Below, piece after piece: positions 32,549 through 40,900 of a stretch of 41,687 bases of DNA. How positions within the stretch are numbered: position 1 is the stretch's first letter; each line of letters opens with the position of its first letter. This DNA comes from Branchiostoma floridae (Eukaryota; Chordata; Leptocardii; Amphioxiformes; Branchiostomatidae). The notes under the pieces were generated by a model, which was not told where the DNA came from, searched no databases, and saw nothing but the letters and a program-made list of their open reading frames with translations. Both the position numbers and the translations under genes were made by a program. The stretch covers positions 75,434-117,120 of the forward strand of contig NW_023365730.1 of the NCBI RefSeq assembly GCF_000003815.2, in the 5' to 3' direction.

Positions 32549-33736
32549 AAGCGGTTATGCAAGCTGTGCAAAGTGCCGAGCAGACCAGTACGTTGGCATG
32601 TCAACGGTGCGCCTACTGGGGCAGTCGTTGCAGATAACAGCCTACACCGCGCCACAGCGTTTGCTGCTGTGTACAACTTTGAAACTGGTAAGTACATGAT
32701 GCATTTATTCACAAAAATAATGCACAATGCCATGTGTTTCCGTGAAACAGGCATGATGGATGACACTAACTTGCTTGGAACCATCTGGAGGAGTCCTTAG
32801 GTAACAAGACTATATTAGGAAGTCACATGACTTGACTAGACCAATAGTAGACCAGCTGGTGACAGCAGTTAGGTTTGAAACTAGATTTGAATCTCAGTTG
32901 CCGCTGCCGCTAGCCGCTACCGGACCACTCGGAAGTGAGTAGTGTAGCTCTCTAGTACATAGATTGTATGTACATAGCAGTTACCGTTCTTAGTTCCGTA
33001 TATGTCTGTCAGCAATGTCTGTTATCCCTTCCTAGTGTTTTGTGTATTTAATAATTAGTAGTGTGATCTCTTTGTAAAGATTGTTGTATGATAGATCACT
33101 TCTCTTTCAGCTGGAACCCCCGCGTGTCATCCCCGGCTTGTTTACAAATTGCCCGTTCCATAGTTAGTTAAATTCTCATATTATTTTGTGCTGTAAGTGC
33201 CGTAACGGCTGCTTCTAAACTTTCCTGTCCTGTTGTTTTGGCTGGCTAAATCTTTAATAGAACCAAGGAGAAACTGTAATCTCCTCACTAGGACCAATGT
33301 GATTGTGTGCATATAAAATTCCATTCGTTCTCTGGGGGTCCTTATCTGTGCCATCTGTGTGGCCCGCGCCCTGTGATGATAGCCGACTCCAGATTCCTGC
33401 CTTTGTCCCCGTCTTGTCCTGCTGTGATTTTTATGGCCGTGTTGTTTGAATAATTTTACATGTACCGTTCATGGGTTCGGGGCAGTTACTAGCCGTTTTT
33501 TTTCCATTCCAGCCGCTGAGCCTCTGTTTCCCAATCGCCTGTCCTGCCATGCCGACGACCGAGGCCTACCTCCTGGTAACACTTACGACAGTCTGTGCCT
33601 GGTGCCGTTGTATCCTGCCAGAACTGTTTCTACTCTGAAGACGGACGGTGCCTGGACTATGCAATGGAGCGGACTGTCCTCGAGACGTGCCGTCGATATT
33701 GTGGGGTCTTGTCAGAGCATCTTCCGTCGCCAATGA
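32549..33736 (+). pseudogene. Captured gene fragment: Ig-like domain split by an intron
   Basis: Two blocks read in one frame across an intron. The first, ending at 32687, has CKVPSRPVRWHVNGAP and then ATAFAAVYNFET, and stops at a consensus donor (CTG|GTAAGT). The second starts at 33513 after a T-rich tract and CCATTCCAG; it reads AEPLFPNRLSCHADDRG and DSLCLVPLYPAR, with a stop at 33734. Both sites are phase 1, so the frame is kept. Cys (32567), Trp (32594) and the second Cys (33545) are spaced 9 and 42 residues apart, as in a C2-type Ig domain, and LYPAR resembles the linker after such domains. The fragment has no start codon, signal peptide or membrane segment. It lies wholly inside the transposon, so I read it as a host piece copied as DNA with its intron. 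An own accessory gene of the element is the alternative. Confidence 0.55.
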
Positions 33737-33840
33737 TCGTCCACTACCACAAAGACGCAGAAGAGGGCGCCCCGGACGATGATTCCACAGTCAACACGAT
33801 ACGGACTTATAGAGGACTTGAAAATGGACTGTCGTACTGA
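33592..33840 (+). pseudogene. Second open frame overlapping the Ig-like exon; possible cytoplasmic tail
   Basis: This frame is shifted relative to the Ig frame and reads CQNCFYSEDGRCLDYAMERT, later HYHKDAEEG and RTYRGLENGLSY before TGA at 33838. Its codons look coding-like (many GAC, GAG, CAG and CTG). An AG at 33590-33591 could act as an alternative acceptor, and an upstream in-frame TAA (33577) means the frame must start after it. The terminal YRGL fits the YxxL type of tyrosine motif found in membrane-protein tails. Either the captured gene has a frameshift or two acceptors were used. There is no family match I can name. Confidence 0.35.
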
Positions 33841-34407
33841 TTTCGTAATGACATTTTTATCCTACGAATATTGATTGTATGGTTTATAACGTTAGACTTG
33901 TGTCGGATACTGTACATTTGATATTGTACATTTAAACTGATCAGTTTTGTTATGATGTTATTGACTTGGGCTTGATATTATTGGATCTGACAGTGAACTG
34001 TTTAACTTTGGCTTCATTCGAGCTTCACTTTTTGTGAAGACCAATGAGGTTGTAGTGAGCTAAAACTTCCTTGGTAAGACTAAGAGACAAATGCATATTG
34101 ATTTGCCCCTTGACGTTAACATGATCTGTTCCTCCACATAATGTATTTGTTGTGATACTTGTGTCATCTGATTTATACAGGAAAGTCTTTGAAAAGCTTT
34201 CACAAAATGTAGCCTTACCGAGTTAGCATTTTCGGGGTTAAAACGGACAGGAAACGTTAAATATTAGGTATTTACTCGTAGCATGATCGTAAAGTTACTG
34301 GATATTCTGAAATAATGTGTTGTATTGTTCCTATGATGTTTCAGTATATCTTAAGTTTATGCAACCTTTCCGGGGCGTAATAGCCCCGAACGCGCTCAGA
34401 AAATATG
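33841..34407. other. Transposon interior, unassigned
   Basis: No reading frame, AATAAA signal or repeat is seen between the captured fragment and the right subterminal array. Confidence 0.5.
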
Positions 34408-34860
34408 AAATATTCGGAACGTGTTTTGTCTCCAAAGAGTCCTAGAACGTTCCATTACTTGAAATCCGGATATGCGACATGATTATATGGTCCCATTCTT
34501 GACTCCTGAAATTATCCGGATTAATACGAAATATTCGGAACGTGATTTGTATCCAAAGAGTCCGAACACGTTCCATTACTGGAAATCCGGATATGAGACG
34601 TAATTATTTGGTCCCGTTCCGGACTTCTGAAATTATCCGGATATATACGAAATATTCGGAACGTGGTTTGTCTCCAAAGAGTCCGAAAACGTTCCATTAC
34701 TGGAAATCCGGATATGAGGCAGGAATTAAATGGTCCCGTTCCGGACTCCTGAAATTTTCCGAAAACGCAGGGGAGTCATGTCAGATTTCGTCCGGATATT
34801 GTCCGGATATATCCAGAAACGGTCCCGATCCGGATGTATACAAACATAGAAACGTCCGGA
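34408..34860. repeat. Right subterminal array of the transposon, 121-bp unit
   Basis: AAATATTCGGAACGTG starts at 34408, 34529 and 34650, exactly 121 bp apart. Each is followed by CCAAAGAGTCC, ACGTTCCATTACT, GAAATCCGGATATG and GGTCCCGTTCCGGACT or a close variant. The array grades into a TCCGGATAT-rich segment next to the right terminal repeat. Such motif arrays near both ends are known in CACTA-type elements as binding sites for the transposition proteins; here that role is inferred. Confidence 0.9.
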
Positions 34861-34882
34861 AATGACACCCTTTCGCACAGTG

Positions 34883-34974
34883 TAAGCTGGAATCAATTTT
34901 AGCCGTCATCCAACAGATACGTACTTTGAACAGGCTAATCAATCTGGAAAAAAATCAAACTCTTAAAAAAATAA
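34883..34974. other. Right flank of the transposon insertion
   Basis: Continuation of the interrupted 190-bp tandem unit (TAAGCTGGAATCAATTTT), followed by unassigned sequence. Confidence 0.6.
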
Positions 34975-35175
34975 ACATGGTTTTGCCTCCACCAGCCTTC
35001 CTACAGGGTGCAGGGATCGTAAAATTCGGCAAAAAATCGGGACATTTGTCAGGGAAGTCAGTACACGCTAAGGTTCATGTTCCCCAAGCGAGGCCGGCCA
35101 ACTTTTTTGGTAGCAAAAATCCCCTGATAAATTATTCTCCCTATAATGGTCAGCGTAATCAGTCTTGTAGAGACT
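34975..35175 (+). repeat. Dispersed repeat, copy B of two
   Basis: Matches the block at 24388-24600 through GGGATCGTAAAATTCGGCA, AAAAATCCCCTGATAAATTA, TTCTCCCTATAATGG and CAGTCTTGTAGAGACTTGA. It has the same orientation. Nothing coding is supported in either copy. Confidence 0.7.
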
Positions 35176-35640
35176 TGATATGATGTAAGATTATAACCTC
35201 AACACAATAGTAGATGCACAAACAAAGTTACACACGTACAAGCACGCCGATTTGGGGGTGACATTCCCAACACTACTTCTCGTCCGTTTTTCTACCCGAT
35301 AACCCACGCTCTGCCAACGTTTAAATTACCACAACTGCTTTGCCTACACAAAGAAAATTATTTTCCCATATTTTTAAACACCTGTGACGCCCTGTTTATT
35401 TCAGTTTGGGAACCTTGGACCATGTGGGTTGGTTGACCTTTGACCCGCATGTTCGAAAAGAACATGTTTGTCCGAGTGGGAGGGGGGCGTGATTACCACC
35501 TTTGTTGACTCACACATAAAAAATGAATCATACTATATCGTAAATCAATTCCTTGGCGCCTTCATTATTGACTTTAAGCTGTGTTTACCTTCATAGCCAT
35601 ACATCAAAGGGTTTTAACAACGGTATTGTATCGATTTAGA
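35176..35640. other. Intergenic, nothing recognised
   Basis: No gene or repeat is supported here. Confidence 0.55.
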
Positions 35641-35946
35641 CTGAGTCATAACTTATAACCTTTCTCTACCGTGCCATCAATAAATGGAACACCCTACCGC
35701 CAAAGATCAAATCTCTGTCTAGTCTTTAAAACTTCAAAAAGGCAATCCACCGTTAACGTTTGTTTTCAACTTTGGTTGATAGTTTTTTTATCCGTATATC
35801 TTATGTGATTATTATTTCTGTTTCGTTTGATCTTGTCATCCGTATGGCTGTGTGTGTGTGTGTGTGTGTATTTGTCTGTTTGTCAGAATCTTGGTAGATT
35901 GGCCCTAATAGGGCAAAATGGTATCGCAATAAACTAATAGTAGATC
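35641..35946 (+). pseudogene. LINE 3' end relic
   Basis: From 35661 the frame reads FLYRAINKWNTLPPKIKSL, then a stop, then NFKKAIHR. This is the WNxLPxxI...FKxxL end of a non-LTR reverse transcriptase ORF, with one internal stop. About 180 bp of 3' UTR follow, including a TG microsatellite (35849-35869), a GGCCCTAATAGGGC hairpin and CGCAATAAAC near the end. The relic is strongly 5'-truncated and inactive. Its residues differ from the LINE at 6640-7134, so it is probably another family. Confidence 0.75.
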
Positions 35947-36503
35947 AAAATAGTGTGAACGTAAGGTTACTGACTTCTTGTCTTTAAACAGGTGTGTCCG
36001 TGTGAATTTGATATTTCCCAGTTATGTGTAATATGTTCGAGACGCGTCTGGTAAGAATCGCATCGTCTTGCCTTTTTTTGACATTGTGATTTTATGTAAG
36101 GAAAGAAAAGACAAGGCACAGAGTTGGGGCATGTTGGTTAGAATCAATCAATAATACAAAGTTTTGTTTGCAGCTAAATGTCATATACGTTCAGCCTTCA
36201 GGTTAGTTTTGTACGTAGTGTTGTGTTTTATTGAGTTGTTTATTGAGTTTTTCTTTGCTTGACTACACCATGTTGTGTAACTGTAAGTTATAAAGAAAAC
36301 TGCAGTACAAGAGGGTCGGGTGCATTTACGCGGAAAGACAGAGGCCCATGGTGGTATAATTACGCCCCGCATGGGAGAGGGGACACAGAAGAGACAACGG
36401 TGCCTTTTGTCCTCATATCAAAACTCCCGACGGGATTCTCTACCTTCATGCAAATCAGGGACAAATTCGTTGAATGGCGAAGCCCGTGCCTGGAGAGACG
36501 CAG
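35947..36503. promoter_or_regulatory. Distal upstream flank of the Ascl gene
   Basis: From about 36300 the sequence becomes GC-richer and contains a TAATTA homeodomain core (about 36355), CATGGGAG (loose Su(H) match, 36370) and a perfect POU octamer ATGCAAAT (36448-36455). The 96-codon open frame here runs into a MITE and is not a gene. Regulatory function is inferred from motifs and position only. Confidence 0.35.
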
Positions 36504-36703
36504 CCTCGTGACTAAAACTCCAAGTAGATCCTACAATGGCATAAGATAGTACCAAACTGGCCAAGGAGTGTAGTCAGCCAAGTGTCCATTTGCCGGTAGC
36601 GAAACACACAGTCACTCCTAAGCCAACTTCACTCCTCTGTCAGCTTTTGATACTATCTTATGCTACCGTAGGGTCTGTGCTTGGAGATCACCTCGTGACT
36701 AAA
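36504..36703. mobile_element. MITE, CTCCAAGCAG family, 0.85 kb upstream of the Ascl start
   Basis: The element is 36517-36690. The ends are ACTCCAAGTAGATCCTACAA and GTGCTTGGAGATCA, with inner pairs GGCATAAGATAGTACCAAA and TTTGATACTATCTTATGCTA. The 13-bp repeat CCTCGTGACTAAA flanks it at 36504-36516 and 36691-36703. That is longer than in the other copies. It splits a GC-rich upstream region that reads continuously once the element and one repeat are removed. Confidence 0.9.
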
Positions 36704-37540
36704 CATGACGGGCGCATCTCCATTTGAATCGGCCAATCAGACGAGCCGACACGTGCCGGTATCTGGACATCACGCGCCATGGCACCGAGCTATCTCACCC
36801 GACAGTGCCGAAAATAATAGGGGTGATTTGAATAGAGCGAACTACACCAGATAAGGAACGTTTACCGTCGGGACAGGTAGAAACTGATCGTATCTTTTAA
36901 CCTATGAGACAACACCTAAGACGCCAAATGTCTCTGTGTCGACCCGAGAACACTTAAGACCATGAAGAACACAGCCATAAAGCTGTTAGATTTGACACAA
37001 GACAAGATAAACAATGGAATAGTGGCGAAGACGGAATGCGAGGAACAAAGAGAAACATTGCAATACACCTTTAATAGTATGTTTACACAGATCACAACCT
37101 TATCAGAGTTTAAGACAACTACTTCGCGCTTGTAAAAGTGTCAGACTTGAGACGTTTTGTGTGAGATGTGCAGATATAGAAGTAAAGCGTTGCGAACTCT
37201 TGACCCAAGTTGGATATCTCGTCTCCAGCCCCAGGGGATAGTTAAAGCTTCTCCCTTCTGTAGTAATGCAGATCAGCCCCGCAGGAACACAAAGAACATC
37301 ATCATCAGAGCGCGCAGTGAATCGCAATGGGCGCCCCAGCGGGCCGTGCCGTACCGGCCAGTGGGCGGGGCCTCCCCCGGGGCGACACTGCCACGCGCCC
37401 GCCACGCTTATTTGCAAAACAAGCGGCTATTATCCCCACGGCGAGGTGGAAAAGAGGCGTGGTTTATCCTGCAGATTAGCCGCTGGGTAAACAGTTTGGC
37501 TCGCGCCGATATAAGGGGACGTGTGAGGGCAGGGGGAGCC
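36704..37540 (+). promoter_or_regulatory. Ascl proximal promoter region
   Basis: The CpG content rises from here to the coding exon. Visible sites are CCAAT (36733-36737), the E-box CACGTG (36750-36755), CACGCG (36771-36776 and 37392-37397), a GC box GGGCGGGG (37363-37370), a near-octamer ATTTGCAAA (37410-37418) and the TATA box at 37510. CACGCG is the class C site bound by Hairy/Hes repressors, which are known to repress achaete-scute genes. Binding here is inferred. Confidence 0.6.
37510..37516 (+). promoter_or_regulatory. TATA box of the Ascl gene
   Basis: TATAAGG lies 182 bp upstream of the ATG. A CCAGAC initiator-like motif with its A at 37541 sits 31 bp downstream of the first T, giving a predicted transcription start near 37541 and a 5' UTR of about 150 nt. 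Confidence 0.75.
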
Positions 37541-37691
37541 AGACAGCACAGAGAACTACAGCTCGGCGGTTCTTGCTCCTGTTGTTGAGCGCGCCACGCG
37601 ACGTCCACGCGAGCAAAACGTGCCTCTTTAGTTTCTTCTCGCACTCCTCACTTCCACCACCGGGACATCGCACCGTCTTCCCTCGGCAAGG
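37541..37691 (+). other. Predicted 5' UTR of Ascl with two class C sites
   Basis: There are two CACGCG sites 11 bp apart, at 37595-37600 and 37606-37611. The first is within GCCACGCGAC, close to the Hairy site described for Drosophila achaete. No upstream ATG is present between the predicted start and 37692. Confidence 0.55.
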
Positions 37692-38279
37692 ATGGACACA
37701 GTCGCCGACAACATTGCCACCTTCGACTCGATGCCGTCCACGTTCTTCGACGTGTCGGCCAGGCCGGACTCGCTGCGGCTCTCCTGCACGCCCTCACCGA
37801 CGGACTCCGTCGGCTCCACGGGGACCAAGCGCTCTCGCCCCGCCGACACTCCCGAAGTCCTGCGGTGCAAGCGGAGGATAAACTTCGACGGGCTCGGCTA
37901 CTCCATCCCACAGAGACCACCACAAGCCGTCGCCAGGCGAAACGAGAGAGAACGCAACCGAGTCCGCCTCGTCAACAACGGCTTCGCCACTCTCCGCAAC
38001 CACGTTCCCAACGGCAGAGTCAACAAGAAGATGTCGAAAGTAGAGACCTTAAAATCAGCCGTCGACTACATCCAGCAACTGCAGCAGCTCTTGGCGGAAA
38101 GCGACGCGGTGAATGCCGTGTTCAGCACGGGGAGTCCCAGCCCGCACTACCACATGTACAGTCCGCCCGCCCCACAACCCAACTACGACTCCTACAGCAG
38201 TGACGGCTCAGGGTCGCCCTGCCCGCCACTCTCACCCGAGGAGGAGGAACTACTCGACTTCACGTCGTGGTTTAACTAG
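37692..38279 (+). CDS. ASCL1: Achaete-scute family bHLH transcription factor (Ascl1/2 type)
   Basis: A complete single-exon gene of 195 codons. As known for the family, it should act as a nuclear proneural factor that dimerises with an E protein and binds CANNTG to start neuronal fate. Residues 58-74 ([16 protein letters not shown]) match the conserved block before the bHLH in vertebrate ASCL1. The basic region [12 protein letters not shown] (81-92) has the DNA-contacting Glu-Arg pairs. Helix 1 follows to about 107, the loop is NGRVNKKM, and helix 2 (115-133) starts [13 protein letters not shown]. The tail ends [15 protein letters not shown], the second hallmark of chordate ASCL1. The N-terminus is shorter than in vertebrates and lacks their polyglutamine/polyalanine runs. 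The ATG has a good context (A at -3, G at +4) and lies 182 bp after a TATA box. Ascl1 versus Ascl2 orthology cannot be resolved, since one lancelet gene may be ancestral to both. Confidence 0.97.
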   Translation: MDTVADNIATFDSMPSTFFDVSARPDSLRLSCTPSPTDSVGSTGTKRSRPADTPEVLRCKRRINFDGLGYSIPQRPPQAVARRNERERNRVRLVNNGFATLRNHVPNGRVNKKMSKVETLKSAVDYIQQLQQLLAESDAVNAVFSTGSPSPHYHMYSPPAPQPNYDSYSSDGSGSPCPPLSPEEEELLDFTSWFN

Positions 38280-39065
38280 GTCAGTTTTACCTCATTTTAT
38301 TACCTTACCTTTTCGACTACCCTTTCGACAAGTTTAAAACAAATCTCATACACTTTCTAGCCTCCAAAATGTGATATAAGTACATTTTGAAGCGTATATA
38401 CTGTTGAGGGTTAGAAATTGCTAGCATGAAGGCACTGCGTGCGTATATAGTAATATACGATTAGTACAGCACACAAAGGACTACCGTGGCTGTGTCTGCC
38501 CGGCCCCAGAGTTTGTAATCTCGCCCTAAAGCCTCTCGGTACGACTGATTAGAAGGACCGTTTGTGTTTGTAACGCCAACTCAAGCGTCTGTTTGCTTAT
38601 GGTGATAAGCATGCCCGACCGGTATTGTTCCACCGCACGTGGGTGGAGTGCTTTACTACCTGTTCTACCTTTTCTGTACAACTTCTACTTTTTGTTGTCT
38701 CTCAACTTTGAGTCATCAGACACTTAGTGCGCACTTTTCAGTGATGTCACGTAGTTCCAGGAACGGTTTTGGGTGGTTAGGATGAAATTGCGATGTTTTT
38801 GAAAAGGGGAGTTGGACAAGTATTGTGGTGGAGGCTTAGGCGTCGGTTCCGTGTGATGTTTGTCTTGAGATCTGTGTACGCGTGGCCAAGCCGCAGGGTT
38901 ATACTCTACTGTGTACTTTAGCGGAGGAGTTTTCTAAGAGGGGGATTTAGACCCGGGCTTAGCCAGTTGAAAGGTAGAATCCGCATATTCATGTTTCTCT
39001 ATTCTTCACCCCAGGTCTGGTCGCGGCGAGTATTCAGGTCCGGGGACAAACGACCCACTCGGGCG

Positions 39066-39187
39066 NNNNNNNNNNNNNNNNNNNNNNNNNNNNNNNNNNN
39101 NNNNNNNNNNNNNNNNNNNNNNNNNNNNNNNNNNNNNNNNNNNNNNNNNNNNNNNNNNNNNNNNNNNNNNNNNNNNNNNNNNNNNNN
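39066..39187. other. Assembly gap, 122 N
   Basis: A run of 122 unknown bases within a GC-rich part of the predicted 3' UTR. Unlike the other gap, its flanks are not complementary. Confidence 0.97.
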
Positions 39188-40390
39188 ACCTTCGCGTGCC
39201 GGACACCCCTCCGGGAAGAATGGACGCGCCCGATTCAAGCTGATAAAGACGTGTACTGGGCGGGGCCAACACGGCGGGACAGGGGTGGCAGCCCGACACA
39301 AGGGACCCACAGGGAAACGTCGCCGTAAATCTTCAACGGACACTTGTTTTGGACTTGTCTTCCCGTGAAACTTGATCCCGTGGACTATTTCTTGTACCGC
39401 GGACGTGCCTTTGTGATTTCCTTGTTTACTTACCTTAAAAAAAGCTCCGCCAAATATCGTAACTTTGTAGACTCATTGTGTAAACTTGGGATGTTCCATT
39501 TCAAATGTCACAGGGTGGGTGTGAGAAAAATTACATCCTTGAATTTTTTTGAAATCTTTTTAAGGCTTCCTTGACGCTTCTTAAAATTCAGACTTTCTTT
39601 TTCTTACTTCTAATCTCTACTCCTCTTTTTAGACTTTGCAAATTTACTCTAAACCTTGAATCTGAAAAGAACCCCACCCACCACTGTGACATTAATTAGA
39701 ACATCCCAAGACAAGAAAAATAGACTAAAGCTTGCAGCCAAAGTATGAACGTAAAACTTCATTGTTTCAGTTCCTGCAAAATTCATGCATCTTCGGGCGT
39801 CTTTGTTTACAATTTTGCTTCCAAAAGTCCCAAAGTCCAATGATAGAATGCCAGTAAGATTTTCAGAAGAGGATAACTAGCTTTCTTAATGCCGAACTGT
39901 AAATATTTTCTACATAGGCTACCAAATCGTATTGCCCTTTGTGGCAAGTTTTGTAAATTTGATATACAGATTTCTATATATATTTTTGTACGCGTTCGAT
40001 TGTTTTGATATCAATCGAATTTTGAATGATCGTTGTAAATACACAAATGCCTGTTAAATGCCGGACATGGATATAAGGCTTACTGTTCTAAAGATGGTTT
40101 GTAAAAAAATTGCTTTGAAACCAATCCTTTGCTTCTGTATAGATTATCGATTATCGATAATAATTCGGGATCAATGGTCAATACTTCTTGTACAGCAGTG
40201 CGTACAGGGTGCGTACAGGGTGCGTACAGTATAACCAATGCAGGGTGTACGGAGAGTGGGAGATTTCTATATATGATACGAGATTGTACATTTTCTTGCT
40301 TCCAGCGTTTATATGCATTATAGATACAGACATATATTATATATATTTACTTGGAGTGGGATGACGATTGGTTGCCATGGCAACGTGATG

Positions 40391-40396
40391 AATAAA
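40391..40396 (+). terminator. Polyadenylation signal AATAAA
   Basis: The canonical hexamer is followed after about 25-35 nt by a GT-rich stretch (TGTGGTGTGTATTTGTATG), the standard downstream element. It is the first AATAAA after the Ascl stop codon on the + strand that I could find. Confidence 0.7.
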
Positions 40397-40422
40397 TTCT
40401 AATTTTTATCAAGAATTACTTT

Positions 40423-40516
40423 TGCTGTGGTGTGTATTTGTATGTATGAGTAAGTGTGTGTTCGTATTTGTGTGTGTTAGTATGTGTGTGTGTGTGTGTT
40501 TGTATGTGCGTGTGTG
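40423..40516. repeat. GT-rich microsatellite
   Basis: Interrupted runs of GT, longest near 40483-40499. It doubles as the GT-rich downstream element of the polyadenylation site. Confidence 0.85.
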
Positions 40517-40867
40517 AAAGAAACGATGATCTATAATAAGCGAAAAATTCTGTGCTAATTGTACCTGGATTTAGGGACATTAGAAGATGGAAAATATCAT
40601 AATTAAAACAGCAAAGAGATATATAGGTGACGTATTTTTAACGAGACACCATAAAAGCTATCCTTTGGCGAAAGTACGCCTGGAATGATTTTAAATTGCT
40701 GGTTAATTCTGCTCCATAAAACCAATTAAACGGAAAACTCGTAAAAGTTGCAATAGTGAAACAAACTCATTTGTTATCTGTACTTTTCCACAGTCCCCAG
40801 AGACCAAAGGACCCAGTAGTGAAAACTCGGACCTCCTGGGACTATGCCTTATTTGGTATGACGCCTA

Positions 40868-40900
40868 TGACTCATCCTCACTCACTTTAGGGTGACGTCA
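40868..40900. promoter_or_regulatory. AP-1 and CRE motif pair
   Basis: A perfect AP-1 site TGACTCA (40868-40874) lies 18 bp from a perfect palindromic CRE TGACGTCA (40893-40900). It is a possible downstream enhancer, by motif only. Confidence 0.3.

Larger units (their letters stand above)
31058..34882. mobile_element. Non-autonomous DNA transposon, 3,825 bp, CACTG termini, TAA target duplication
   Basis: The left end CACTGTGCGAAAGGGTGT followed by GATTTCCGGAC is matched at the right end by its reverse complement, GTCCGGAAATGACACCCTTT then CGCACAGTG: 29 bp with one mismatch. TAA lies on both sides (31055-31057 and 34883-34885). A paralogous empty site at 30869-30875 confirms the boundaries. 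The element has TCCGGA-rich subterminal arrays at both ends, a 72-bp array and a gene-like centre. No transposase frame is visible on either strand. CACTG ends with a TWA-type 3-bp duplication and repetitive subterminal regions fit the CACTA/Mirage/Chapaev supergroup; that classification is an inference. Confidence 0.9.
38280..40415 (+). other. Predicted 3' UTR of Ascl
   Basis: AT-richer non-coding sequence follows the stop codon for about 2.1 kb up to a strong polyadenylation signal, with no intervening AATAAA. It holds two perfect Pumilio elements TGTAAATA (39898-39905 and 40034-40041), a short triplication of GTGCGTACAG (40198-40228) and an assembly gap. The length is inferred; an earlier end using a weaker signal cannot be excluded. 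Confidence 0.6.

Noticed and set aside
31058-34882. Resemblance of the CACTGTG terminus to Transib/RAG-type heptamers
   Set aside because: Transib and ProtoRAG elements make 5-bp target duplications; here the duplication is TAA, confirmed by the empty site. The inverted repeat is a continuous 29 bp without a heptamer-spacer-nonamer layout.
39405-39411. GTGCCTT, a miR-124 seed match in the Ascl 3' UTR
   Set aside because: It is a single 7-mer in a region whose inclusion in the transcript is not proven; too weak to report as a feature.
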